Source: Isoetes taiwanensis (taxonomy: Eukaryota; Streptophyta; Lycopodiopsida; Isoetales; Isoetaceae). Taken from it: DNA of 64,000 nucleotides. The DNA lies in the NCBI GenBank assembly GCA_021234155.1, contig JAJEKV010000067.1, positions 2,524,091 through 2,588,090 on the forward strand. The letters run 5' to 3'. Shown one piece after another: positions 34,826 to 47,678 of this stretch. Position numbers and translations under genes: made by a program. The notes beneath the pieces are model-generated. The model had not been told where the DNA came from and did no database searches. It saw nothing but the letters and a program-made list of their open reading frames with translations. Each line of letters starts with the position of its first letter. Positions within the stretch are counted from its first letter, which is position 1.

Positions 34826-35343
34826 CACACATCCAGGAGGTAAAGTAATGATATACCATGATGTATCCTTCTCCCATTTATTAGCATTCTTACTACTACT
34901 GCCAAAGCTTTTCTCTCGAAAACCCTTCGAGGCCGAGGTTCTTCAATCCTAACAATAATACATTTGTTGTGCTCTTTTGATTGGGCTCATAGACCTATTG
35001 ATCTGCGTGGATGATAAAAATTCATTCAATTCTATTCTATTCTCTTTTTACATTCTCTCATTATATTCTCTATGTTTTTATCCCTTTGTTCTTTCTCTAT
35101 CAAATCCTTATCTATTCTACCTCTATCTCAATCTTTAGAAATTTCCAACAACATTACTATAGATCAAACAAACATTCGTTCATAGCAAAGCATGTTGTAA
35201 TGACAACATACTAACTTTAGCCTTGTTTGAGAAGAATATACAAGCTTCATCTGAACATATTACATGGCAATTTCATTATGCAACATTTGTCTTGGGCTTA
35301 TGACTACATAAGCCGGCTATGAGCAGAAGTAACCCACGAATAG
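34826..35343. other. Intergenic, downstream of the GCP1 gene
   Basis: Holds the 3' flank of the minus-strand tsaD/GCP1 gene and plain AT-rich DNA with ttctattctattc repeats. No other feature was seen. Confidence 0.4.
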
Positions 35344-38300
35344 TCAATGAGCGCTACGCATTCTGACATGATAATCTTGTGTTTGAGATGTCAAAGAAGG
35401 ATATGGCCCTGGCTGTTTCACAGAACGAGCAGTAGATAAACCAGGTTGGTAAACCTCACCAAGTTGCCATCTTGGTCTTAAATCAACCTATTCCAAAGTC
35501 ATACGTTATAAACTTTTATTGAATAGAAAAAGGCAATTTAAGCAAATATACCCAGCCATCATCCTCTTCATCTGCGGGTGGTGGTGGCTCCATCATCCCC
35601 ATGCGGAAGTGCTCAATTCCAGTCCAAGCAACCATCACTCCTACAAAAGGACGCGACAATTTGAATAAGTAGTGCCCAACAGGACCTACAAAAGCAAGAC
35701 ATTTGTTTTTTCTATTAGTTCCAGCTATTGGCATAAGACTGTCAGGCTAACCGTTGTCAGTACATAGTCTTGGAGGTGGGCAGATTAACAATAAGTTATT
35801 TTCGTTGGTAAGAGAATAGAGCCTGCTACGGAGATATTTGTTTGCTGCAACGCCCCCAGATATAACCTGAAATAAGATGTATACAATAAAATATGATTTG
35901 TGTGAATAGGAAAAATGCTGCATTTTACCATAGAATTGATGGAAGGATACAAGGCTGTTGCCCATTCAATAGCTCTACGGCATCTACGCTCCAAGTGAAG
36001 AACTGCAACTCTCTACAACAAAAATGTATATCTTTAAATAAAGAGAATATAACATCAAATTGCCATGAATCTAAAACGAGTCTCTGCATGCTAAAACGAG
36101 TCTATGCATACCTACCAAACTTTCAGAATACATCATAAAACAGGAAGTGCAAGTCGCTTTTCATTGGCTTTGACGTCTTCAAACAAACCTGGAAAGAAGC
36201 TGCAATATTGGCACGGATTTGTCTATCTGCAGAACTTGCCAATGTTATTGATTGAAGCTCCCCCTTACTGTATTAGAAACACCGCTACTAACATTAGTGA
36301 ATAGCAAGAAATTACCATTACTTTAACGAGGCAGATTAATTTTAACATTCATTTAATCTAGGGATGCATGTTCCATTGAGCACTATGTGCCATAGTAATG
36401 ATCTACACTAAAGATGGCAATCGGATGATAAGAAATCAAGACACAAGACCCTAACCAACTTTGAACTTTTAAAGTGTTATGGTCCACAAGATCAGACTTA
36501 TTATAGCACATGGTAAACATAGCATGAGAAAAGCTTACTCTTTGAGCCTTGACTTAGACTTGTATTCCAAACAAACAAAATCACCTATATCCATGCCGAC
36601 ACATTGGGCATACAAAGTACAGAAAGGAAGCTGATATTGTCCCAACTCAGATAGCACATAATCCTAAGCAGATTTTACTGCTCTAAACATGCTGGCAACG
36701 TTGCAAAACTACCCAGGGTAATGAGGCAATGGAGGTTTCTCAGAACAATGACAAAAGTTCCCATTAATGAATGTTAGTTTGTACAACGAAAGTGTAAATC
36801 AAAATGGAGAGAGAAAAAACTTACTTTTTGAAGAAATAGTCGGAAACATTTTCCAGGGTAAGATGATCAATGAAAATACATTCAAATTAGGATCGCCTCC
36901 CATGATAAAATCTAGAATCAAGTATCTCAAATTCTTGATGGTTAAAATCTAGAGTTGATATATGTTAAAGCTAAATAGATGAATGATTAGTTGAATGATG
37001 GATAAGAGAGGGTCAAAAGGGTCATTTTTGGCAGCTTGCAGATTAGCTGTTGGGAAATGAATCATCTTATTCGATCAGACCTGATTGTTTACAGAGGTGC
37101 ACATGATCCAACTTTACTCACATAGTTTGAGCTGCAATAGCCAGACGCACTTGATTCTTAAGCCCAGCATACGAAAAGTTACAATCCTTATAGTTACACA
37201 TTGGTACCTAGAGAACAAACTACAATATATTAAACCCATAAGTGATTGGGTAGACAGTGAAATGAGAAAGTATTACATACAGAAAAGTTGTAGGAACTTG
37301 GATCCCCTTCAAGTGCAAGCTTTTCTAATGCGGCCCCGCCACCCCTGCCCATATCAAGCCCCAACAGTCGTGCTGTCTTATCATAAGCCTGCACAATTTG
37401 TAGGCCATATTCAGTTTGTAAAGAATGTGCATGTCATGGGAGATAAGAAAATAAAAAAGTAAAACTTCCATTTTTCCCAATGTAACTAGGCCGGTAAAAT
37501 AGAATTGAAGTATTAAAATACCTCACCAATGGCATCATCGATAGTTGTGCCAAGCTGTAAATACTGCCCTACACCTTTTGCAATTAATAGAAGATTGTGA
37601 CCTCCTGGACACAACAGTAAGGCATGATTTGGCTAACCATTTTAACTTAATAAACTGCTCCCAATTGCTTAAGCTTGACTAAAAATAACAAGATTGCAAA
37701 CTTAACCAAACTCAGACACACTCACCAGAAACAAGAAGAACAATAAAAGGGAAATGGAGTTCCGTTTCTGTTAATCTGAAAGCCAATGTTAGGTTAGACT
37801 ATGTGGTTGCCTTAGATATCCACATAATAGCATAACTGTAAGCAACCTTGCAACAAGTGCATGTGCTTCCATATGATGCACACCAATGAGTGGTAAGCGA
37901 AATTTTCGAGCGATCGATCTTGCCTTTCTCACACCAACTGCATTACAAGATAGTATGAGCAAAGAAACTTCTTGAATAAGATAAACACTCCACAAATGAC
38001 GACACGACCATCTAAGCATGGACTGAGACCAGGCCCAATAGTAACAGCAACAGCTGATAAGTCTGACTCTTGTATGCGAGCTTCAGCAAGTGCTTCATAC
38101 ACTATCTGCAGTAATACGCTCCAAGTAAGAAATACATATTCATCTATTGATTCTACTGCTGTGAGTTGGGAAGCGGCATCTGGTTGCTAAAACACCTCCC
38201 TAATGCAATGCCTTTATGCATTTATTGCAATCATACGAGGTATTTTTAATATCATGGACAAATTTACTGCTAGTAGGAATAAATCTGCTATGATCTGAAT

Positions 38301-39188
38301 ACTGAAATTTACATTCTTTTCCAGATAGAGTTGCAGTAAACCTCCATCAAAGTGAAGGTATTTGGTCAAACATTTGTGGCAAGCAAATCTCTTATAAGGA
38401 TGTCAAAATGAGATAATCCATGCAACATGTTGGGCTGAAACATCTTCTCAGATAAGGAAAGGTGATATATTTTGCTTCCACCTGACTAAAAACATCCTTT
38501 GCCACTTTTCAATCTTACTAAAGTCAAAACACGGAAACAGAAGAGGAAATTACTCACCTTATCAATCACCTTTGCATGACGTTCTCGAGCCATTTTAGGA
38601 ACTACTCCCCCATATTGTCCCACTATATCTTCCTTGAAAGGTAAATCAAATCAGTTAACTTGAGCTACTTAACAATCCTAACATAAATAAAACTACCTGG
38701 GATGAAAGTGCTTCCCCCATAACACGTCCATCGGCTCTTACCTGCGATTGAATGTGGGCGACTAATTAGAATTCAGAAGACATTAAAAGATTGAGATTTC
38801 TTTTAAAAGGCTAATAAGGTTATACCACTGCAGCACCAGTATCGTCACAGCTCGTTTCCACACCAAGAATCAGAGCATCTTCGAAGACTGGTTTTTGCAT
38901 GATTGCAGTAGTGTTTGAGCATGATATTCGTTGATTTCCATATGGATAATTGTGTGTAATGGGCATGCAGGTAATGAAGCGGGAGGGCGTGCCTCTGAGC
39001 ACCGAAGATGCCAATGCCAATCCCGCTGCATACATGTTAAATGTTTTCTGATACATGCTCGAATCACACCATGGAAATTGGTTTCGCCCAGGAACTCGGA
39101 TTTTGCCACTGACCGATACATAAAAACTCCATGTTTGCCTGGCGCAGGAAGATGGGGGTTTTACATTGTGTGTTGGCACGGTGGCCAT
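35344..39188 (-). CDS. GCP1: Organellar tRNA N6-adenosine threonylcarbamoyltransferase (TsaD/Qri7/GCP1 type)
   Basis: Transfers threonylcarbamoyl to A37 of ANN-decoding tRNAs (t6A), in mitochondria and/or plastids. Fourteen exons (minus): 39188-38826, 38741-38697, 38632-38558, 38105-38009, 37937-37847, 37775-37726, 37604-37522, 37388-37281, 37207-37122, 36267-36189, 36012-35929, 35866-35752, 35640-35552, 35487-35344. All introns are GT-AG and phases agree; 1,509 nt, 502 aa. A ~105-residue N-terminal extension precedes LILGVETSCDDTGAAV, so this is the organellar rather than the cytosolic KAE1 paralogue. Family landmarks are IGPGLSPCLD, the metal-binding HHMEAH (H215, H219), VSGGHNLLL, FSYAGLKNQVRLAI, then VISGGVAANKYLR, and PPPRLCTDNG with its metal-ligand Asp near residue 424. 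The C-terminus has LRPRWQLGE. No stop or frameshift was found. The exact start within the transit peptide is less sure. Confidence 0.93.
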
Positions 39189-39229
39189 TTGTTTGTTCAG
39201 AGCGAATGTATTACTTTAACATAAGAACT

Positions 39230-41130
39230 AAGATTTCCCAACAAATCTAGAAGCTGGAGTTCCAAGGGCATATGGGAGACCATATCCTATATTATGGACC
39301 TTCGTTACCCTGCTTTTGTACATGCCTGGCTTCTATACGATGCTTTAGATCAGACAAGGCTTTGCATGGGTACAGTTTCTCGTTAGATTTTGTTTGTAGA
39401 AGATAAACTTCCCTCTTTTTGGGTTGCCCCTAGGGGGGCAAACCCTCGTTTATGTGGGTTTGTGGGATGTACTGAGTATATGCTGGAATATACTCAGTAT
39501 ATGTTGATGACTGCTAAAAACCCTTTGTTCCCTGTAAATGCACGGTCAGTTGCGTTGTGGATCAAGGATGTTCTGGACCGGGTAACTGGCAAGCAGTTGA
39601 GCTACGCTTTTCTTCGCATGGTGACTATTCTTCTTTGTTCTGCTTATCAAATATTCTTTGGTCTTTAGTTCATTCACATGTCTGAGGAAATTGCTGCACA
39701 GGTTGAAAATTTTCTGGACTTCGTCACAAATCCATTATATGCAGTGATGCACGAGTCTATTTATTGCCAGGTTTATACTCTATGCAAACTTCTCATTTGA
39801 CACCTGGAGTTGATTTGTTACATTTCTCTTCATACCAACAGGGAGGAGCCTCAAGATAGGCAGCAAATCGAGTGCTGGATTTTATTGGGAATATTTTGTT
39901 TATGTGGGGCTTTTGGCTTGGCTACAGTACTCTGAAGCAGCATGAACGTGTTCAGTAAAGGTACGCTAGGTCAGTGCCAAACTATGGCTTCAGCTTTTAG
40001 ATAAAAACTTACTCTCATTCTTTCTTCCATTTGTTAGCAGTCTGATACATTTGCATTGGGCGAGTCGAAGGAACATCCATGGCCGATGAGAATTACATCA
40101 AAGTAAAACCTTCACATCCTAGTCGAGGTATGCATGTTCTCATCTTATCACCATTAGAGCAGAAAGCAAATAGATTAGAAGCGTGGAAGTAGTCTATCCT
40201 GTATAGGTGCCCTAAGTTATCAATTTCAGACAAAGAAATTCACAGTACTTCTGTCGTTGGATTTGAGCGTTTGTTTTTGCCAGATATGGTGCAAAAGGGT
40301 GACCAGGCTTCTAGCTCCAAGTGCGGATTCTAAAGGCCCAGATTTAGATTTCTGAGCTGAACAGGTACTAAGCGCCTGAAAGGTTTCAAAGCCAGCTAAT
40401 CAAAACCAGCCAACGGTCAAGTTTTCATCAGATTGTCCACATCAAATATAATAAGTTGCTAGTCTCTTAAACTATAGTAATAATTTCTGTTGTTTTCTGA
40501 TGGATTATCTTGAGGACCATATTGTTTTGTGCTTATCAAAATGCAGGCTCTTAGAGGCTGTGGTAAGAATGTTGCCAATGGAAAAATGTGCAGTTCCAGT
40601 AGGGTTTCTTTTATCCTTAGAAGTGCCTTGGCTTTAGATGCTGGGATACAATGCAAGCTTCAGTTGGAAACTAAAATAGCATCTCAGTCGGATGTTGCAT
40701 GCATGGAAGATTTTTGTGCCAAGAGATTGTCGGTCACACAGATCTCATATTGAAAGCATGAGGCAGATCGCTTGCGATAGGTGTTGGCGGAATTGGGTGA
40801 TCGAGTGTTCAAGGTAATGGCCAATGCTATGTAGCAGGCATTGTTGATGGATTTTTAGTTGAGGTAGTGCTGCTAAAGATTGTACTTGCGGATATTGTTG
40901 TAGTTGGTGTGGTTACAGCAGTGAATGCAATAGATTTGGTGATTGTGTGTTGAGAGTAATAATGATTGATGGTTGAGCAATGTTGGTAGTGTTTAACTTG
41001 TGTAGATTGCAATTTTGTTATCTCTAGATTGGTTGGCAAGACTCTAGCTTAGAAATAACAGACCTGCAATTCAGATAATTTGTCTGTATATCCAAGTATG
41101 GCTGTAGGTTGTACTTGTGCTGCATGCATG
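39230..41130. other. No recognised gene
   Basis: An open plus-strand frame at 39390-39668 has a protein-like composition (CGFVGCTEYMLEYTQYML) but no family I recognise. A minus-strand Thr-rich frame at 40827-41039 reflects low-complexity DNA. Possible pseudogene debris. Confidence 0.3.
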
Positions 41131-41131
41131 G

Positions 41132-41344
41132 TTAAATTCCATTTTGGCTAAGAGAGGCGAAGTTCTTGCCTTTGCTTCTACATCCATACGGTTCTTTCCA
41201 ATCTCTTGACAGTGGTAGGTTACCTATGTCCGCATATGAGTTGCCAAACACAAACAGACTATCAAATCCATGTGCTTGACCTGATAAGATTGTGTATTTT
41301 AAAGTCAGAGGTGAAACATAACTAGTTTTTTTGTCTAATAGCAT
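41132..41344 (-). pseudogene. GDSL esterase/lipase exon fragment
   Basis: The minus strand encodes FDSLFVFGNSYADIGNLPLS then WKEPYGCRSKGKNFA. This is block I of plant GDSL lipases (FVFGDSYADTGN...W.PYG.T.PG...GRF). The catalytic GDS reads GNS, and the GRFSDG end of the block is lost. Later catalytic blocks are not found nearby. Dead fragment. Confidence 0.7.
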
Positions 41345-43300
41345 GAAAAAAGGCTTTACCTTGCAATTGCTGCAAAGCTAGAACAAAACAGCAAGTATGC
41401 AAGACCGGTTCGCACAGTAGTTAGGCTTTTGATTTGGTTGGAAACAACCAAATATACTGTCCTTTATGATTCTTAACGATCAGCACACTTCCAATATAAC
41501 CATCGGATTCCAATCCACTTTGAATTACTTGTTCATGTAGCCATTGTCCCTAAGTTTAAACTTTGAATACATGCTTTAAGGGTAGAAACAAAAATATGCG
41601 TGTTGCTCTTAACACCTGATTGCAGCATTATCTTATAGAACTGAATGGCCATTTCAGCTGCCAAGCTTTACTTGAGATTCAATGATGGCACCCCAACTAT
41701 ACTCGCTAGGCATTGAGAACATGTGGGGTACGTGAACTCTGTAATTTGTGAAATCTCGCACATTGTGTGATTCCCAAGCAACCAGCAGTGTGTTTTGATT
41801 TTTGCATGCCAACTACTTTTGCAAATCCACCCAAGGTATTGTTTGATCTTTTTCCTGTTCGTAATGCCATGAATTTCAAGTTTTCTAGAAAGTATAGAGG
41901 TCTCATTGTCTCTAATTGCTCACACGATGTGACCTGCCCTAGAAGTGTAGCTTAGAAAGCCTGTTTTATCTTCAGTGTCTGGATAACTTCAAGACCATTC
42001 CTCTGGGTCCCATTGCAAGCCTTTTATATCTACATTTCTAAAGACATGTAGGTTGCCTAACTTGGGCGTGTATGTCGGACTTAGGTACTTTTCCTTGCAG
42101 GATTGATCATCCTTTTTCTTCTCTGCTGTGAACAGGTATATTGCATTGCTGCATTCGAGGGACCTCTCTAGGAGCAATTTCATCAAGCGTCTTTGAATAG
42201 GCAGTGAAGGTAGAGTATTTGGATAGTCTAATTTATGCTTTAATCTGATGATTTTTGCATTGTTGGAAATGCAAATCGACATGAATCTTTTGTTTGATCT
42301 TTGTGTTTGAATCATCATGTATGCCATGTTGCAGATGCTACTTGAAGCCTGGATGCTCACGGCAATTCTGAGTTTGTACAAGATTATGCTAATGACATGT
42401 TTAGCTGAAAAACGTGAGCAGAGCCTCCCTTGGATGAGCAGCTACTTTAAAACTCATTATGACCACCAGAACTGCCGAAGCTTTATGGACACAGAAAGGA
42501 ATTCTTTTCTGTGTGTTGTGATCATGCTGGCTGTTTAGTGGCGACAACATGCTAAGACAGTATGGGCAGACACTAAGGGCATTGCCAAGTGAGTATCAAA
42601 AGCAAAAGTTTTAAATTTTAAAAACTTTAACTTGGTGGCCTGTTTTGTTATCTGCAATCAGCTGAAAAAACAATCAATACATGTGTATATCTACGGATTA
42701 TTTCTTAGCATGCTAGCAGATGAACGCGATACTTATGTGCAATTTGTGCAATTTTGCTCAAATAATCATATTTTTTGGATTATATGACATGTATGCTATC
42801 TTACTTGTTGCGATAAATTTGCTTATGGCTATATAGAAAAAAGAGTTCCGGAATTAGAAACAGAGATTGAGCATCCAACCTTGAGTGTAGACTACAACCT
42901 TGAGTGTCTCAGAAATAAAGAGGTGATGCAATCAACGTATGAATGCTATCACATAGTATGCTGTGAAAATTTGATGTGCCAGCAGCAAGCAGAAAAGATA
43001 TTCTTTGTGCTTTTGCTCATTCAAAAGAACATATGGTAAAGTCTCCTTCAATGATTTATTTCCCATAATTGCTATGAATTTGAACATGTTAAGAAGTTGA
43101 AACGCAAATAAGAAATATTTATCTTACAAGCTAAGCATCAAATGATGTATAAGGTTTGACAGCATTAGGTTACAGGAACTTGAAGGTGGGACAGCATAAG
43201 GTTGTGTAAAGCTCACAAACAATGTGATGGAATAAATGTCTGATAGATATAACATCTCACTTGCAATTGCAATATGAAGTATTAGTGCAAAAAGAGCTTG
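41345..43300. other. No recognised gene
   Basis: Short coding-like pieces occur (for example plus strand 42340-42535), but none matches a family I can name. Confidence 0.3.
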
Positions 43301-43670
43301 GCTATGGAAAAGCAATTGCTATTGTGGCAATAGATGTGTCTAGGGCCCAACTGATATGCAGATATGCAGGTTTCATTATATGCTCAACATGACAAGGCTT
43401 TTTTGCTTTACAAAGATGCAATGATATGCAAAATGAAATTACATCCTCAAGCATTTTCAAAGCATGTGGTAGCGTTGGAGTTAAAGAGCATGACAGGTGC
43501 ATGCGTGAACTTGTTGCGAAACCAAAAATAATATGTTTGCAAGGCATGAAAACATGAAGGAGACTCGTGCAGTCTTTGATAAGCCACCTGAAGGGACGTG
43601 ACATTATGGCTTAAAATGATAACAGGATGTGCCTTGGGTGATGACGATCTTGGCATGGCTGTAATTTGCC
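43300..43670 (+). pseudogene. PPR-like pseudogene
   Basis: With frame changes and stops, the plus strand reads ENMKETRAVFDKPPEGRDIM and MITGCALGDDDLGMA. These are like the L and S repeats of PLS-class PPR proteins (EARxVFDxMPERDVxxWxxMIxGYA). Upstream, MYAQHDKAFLLYKDAMICK also fits a P-type repeat. Heavily decayed. Confidence 0.45.
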
Positions 43671-44579
43671 TTTAGAGTATGCAGCACTATGACAAGATCG
43701 GGCAAAATATCTTGCTCACTGCAATCCTTAGTGCAATGCTAAAATGCCATAGCATAGACATATATCTATATCATTGTATGTGCATGTTGCCCTTTTGGGT
43801 CATACTTCAGGGAAGCTAAAGGTATATTTGAAAGCTATAAGGCAACCCACATCTATACATGGATGATTTTACTCATGCTACAATGCATGGGAACATTAGA
43901 ATTAGGAAGATATGAAGATTAATTTTTTCTTAACACATTTCGTTCATTTAGATTAAAACATAATTTTTTTATACCACTCAAAATTTCATGGTCTATGGTG
44001 CATTAGATAAACCCGTAGTGGTAATAATGATAAATAAAACTGGTGAACACAAAGCTTGCAGATTTTTTCCAATGCAAGATGTGTTAAGTGGTGGAATTTA
44101 AGGTTTACTAAATGGAAGGCTATCTTTGGAAGCATTTTAGATCCAATATTATTTTTCCTCTTGTTTAGATATTAGCCTGTTGCACTTATCTTTTAAGAGT
44201 CTAGCTTTGTGGATATATTAGAGTTTGCTTGCTTTATAAAGTACAGAGTCATAACTTCTAGGTACCATAGTTTTTGTTGATTCTCAGAGAGTTCAGATTT
44301 GTATTAATACTTGTGGACTAGTTAATGTTTGTTGAATTTGCTTGTTTAATTGTGCAATTTCAAAGGGATCTGATACGAAATACCGTGCTGAAAACTAGTC
44401 ACTCAAATCTGCTTATCTGACACAAAAAGACGAAACATGAAAACACACTTTCGGGCCACCGGAGGGCAACCCGTCGTGCGCAGCACCTTGTTTATATTAT
44501 ACTAAGTTCTTTTTCACCAAGGTGTGTTGCCCGCTATTTTATGAAATACTTGATGAAATTTGGCATATGCCCAATTTAA

Positions 44580-45250
44580 AATCTAGATACCTATTGCGCA
44601 CTCGATGTAGGATGAATTCTTCCCGATATCCTCTGATTCTCGTAAATGTTGTAGAAACTTCAGATACTGTTAAGGATGCTCCGAACTCGTGAAGCATAGA
44701 TTGAGTTCATCTAGGGCAGACGAAGTTGCTTGGTCTCTGGGCACGTACATCACTAGTACAAGAGTTTGTAGCTCCCCTACACAAGACATGGAAGCCGTCT
44801 TAGTGTTAGGGTCTTGGTATGCACGGACCTAAATACGACTACCACCATCTATTGTCTTCATGGCAGATAAGCACTCACTAAGATGATCTGGAGTGATATA
44901 TAATCTACTAGTCTAGTAAAGTTGTTGGTCTATTAGTGTGATAACTTGATCCAACAATTTTGGATAGTCTCCCATGGTCCATTTCTTCAAGTTCCTAAAA
45001 TCAAGGCCGATGAAGCATGTAGATGTGTTGATGATGTCAACACACATACCCAACAGACTCACGTGGAAACACTTCAAAATCTTAGATCTCTCCTCCACAG
45101 GTCCAAAAAGTTACTCGTTTACCTTGGCAATGAGGGATCCCGAAAGGCTCTCTTTCTCCATTTACATGTGGCCTTCTGCACATCCGCTAACACTGCTGGC
45201 CAGTTGGCAGTTGTGGTTATGGCAACAAATGGCAGGATCAATTGGATGTA
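44580..45250 (-). other. Coding-like stretch, family unknown
   Basis: Minus-strand frames with only one to two stops each run for about 200 codons. Examples are MEERSKILKCFHVSLLGMCV then GLDFRNLKKWTMGDYPKLLD, and after a frameshift TSRLYITPDHLSECLSAMKT and SMSCVGELQTLVLVMYVPRD. Composition is protein-like and the two frames adjoin, suggesting a decayed gene or element. I do not recognise it. Confidence 0.35.
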
Positions 45251-45735
45251 GGGCAAGCTTAGATCCAGGGATGTCGATTTAGAGCTAAATATCTCAGCAG
45301 GTAGCGAGTTTGCAGACTACTCGATCTTTTCTAAAAGCACAATCACCTTTTCCATCACCAAAAATATAAGATCATCTTAAATTTTTTGACCAGGCTATTG
45401 CAAATGTTTTTTTGGAATACAACTTAAAACATAGACCAAAAATACTTGGTACTGAAAATAGAAGAACTTCGAAGATACGGGTCTGCTTCACAGTTGAGTT
45501 CTCCTCGCAAATGATTTTTGAGCTACATAATCTATCAAAGTAGATAAGCATGTGAAATTAGATAAATAGATATTTCTGGAGATTGTGGTGCCTGTTGATA
45601 TGGTATCTGTAATATGTGGTGAATGTGGGACATGATAGCTTGATGTGGTGAATGTAGTGCATGATGCCACAATATAACACTCTAGCATTGCTTGTGTCTA
45701 CAAATTGATGACCCTCTCAATTTTAAATCCTGCAG

Positions 45736-47600
45736 ATGCAGCTATTTCAGAAGTTCAAGGAAGAACGCCCCGACATAAACATTGGACTTAGGATGTTCGA
45801 GAAATTAAAGCCATGGTTTGTAGTGAAGTTGAAGGACTTCATTTTCTGCTGTTGTATTTACCATGTAAGGATGCAAATGCTTCTTGATGGTTTCAATCTA
45901 ATGAGATCAAGCATCCAAAGGACTCAGCTGCACTTGCCAAGTGTGCAAGTCAGACTTGAATGTAAGCTGTAGAGCACATCAAGATAGTCTTAAGCACAAG
46001 TGCATTGTCGAGAGGGCTGATCTACCCACAAGGCATGAATGAATTCTTAAGAAGGATTGTATTTTTGATAAGTGCAGTCAGTGTGGGATCAAAAATTTCT
46101 CTATTTTCCCAATGGAAAAGCAGGATATTGGCAGTTTGATCAAATGGGAATACATTGACTATGAATGGTGTACACTCAAGGATGGCACATCCAAGAAGAA
46201 AGTGAAACATCAGTACAAGGAAACACCAAGAATTTGATAAATGTTATGCTTGCCAAACTACCACAAATTCCAATTCATAATTTCAGGTACAAGTAGCAAG
46301 CTAAGCAATTCAGGGATCTACTAGACGATCTGTCACATGATTGGGTAGTTTCTGTTGTGGACTTTGCAGAGAAGTATGCATTCAAGGAGCAGAATGAGGT
46401 GCAGTCCATGCGTTGGATCAATAATCAGATCACTATTTTTGTCCAGATTACTTAATGGATTAATAAAGAAACAAGTCAGATGGAAAAGGAGACTCATTAC
46501 TATGTGTCTGATGATAAAGAACATGCCACATTATTTGTTCAGCATTGCTTTATGAAACATCATGCCTACATGCAGGACAGAGGGCAAGCTCCCAGAATGC
46601 ATCTTATTTTCTCTGATGGAGCAGCCTTATAATTTAAAGCAGCCAGACCATTCTATTTTGTTGGAAGATACACTGCAGATACTCTTCTAGAGATGATATG
46701 GAATTTCTTTAATTTCAATCATGGAAAGGGTGAATATGATGGCAAGGCTACAGAGTTTAAAAGGTGGCTAAGAAGTTTGCAAATCAAGCATGAAGGTCTG
46801 AAGTTGGACAACGCATACGAGGTAGCAAAAGTGGCTGCAGACAGATTCACTTGTGGCTTGAAGGAGTGGCAAGAGGTAAAAGGGCAAGATAAGATAAGGA
46901 GATATTTCTAGGAGGTGAAGCCTGAAGACATAGACAGAAAGAAGAGCTGGGGAGCTGAGACCATATCAAATACCAAGCAACTCCACTCTGTCCATGGATT
47001 TAATAAGGGCTGCTCAACTCAGCTGCATGCAAGAGAATCGTCTTGTTTCTATTCTTTTTTTTACTGGGGCTCTTGGGGATGAATGTGAGAACAAGGCTTA
47101 TGTCGACAGATGGAGCTCATCATAGTTGAACCATCAACTGCTGTCCATCCAGACAATGCAGAAGTACGTAAGTCCGATCGACCTCTTTATTCCACCAATG
47201 CCAATATTTTAGCTGATGCAGTCAGAGTTGGAGACAATTTTATAGTGGCTGCACCTAAAGGTAATAAAGAGGATGCTGAATTCTTATTGCTTGTGTGCAC
47301 CAAAGCAAAATTTGTGGTTGAAGAAAATTTTCAAATTAATGATCAATAGTACCTTACTGGCGAGAGTGTTGTGGAAGGTATCTACTATTAGAAGGGCCCA
47401 AAATCAACTGTAGTATATGAGTTGTGCTGAAATGGTCCAAAGAGTTTAGTGTTCTCCACATAGATCTTTGCCATCAGAGTTCCATTAGAGCAAAGAAAAT
47501 GTGCTAATGGCAAGGGAACCACCTTCAGATTAGACCCTACTGATGAGGCGAAAATACTTGATAACTTACCAGATGTCTTGTCTGATGACGAATAATTGTA
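45736..47600 (+). pseudogene. Transposase-like pseudogene with HGKGxxDG motif
   Basis: The plus-strand pieces read in order: LFQKFKEERPDINIGLRMFE, EKETHYYVSDDKEHATLFVQ, LIFSDGAAL, WNFFNFNHGKGEYDGKATEF, KRWLRSLQ, and a C-terminal domain through KFVVEENFQINDQ to TFRLDPTDEAKILDNLPDVL. The pairing of FSDG...(F)K with a later W-x-F-F...HGKGxxDG is shared by an uncharacterised group of eukaryotic transposase-like proteins. I cannot name the superfamily. At least four stops are present (for example in the pieces before 46530), so it is dead. It ends just before the LTR at 47679. Confidence 0.55.
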
Positions 47601-47678
47601 ATTCTATTGTTTCTAAGTATACCAATTTTTTCTAAGTATATTTCTCTAACTTCATTCTAAGTGTGGTGTCGACATAGT

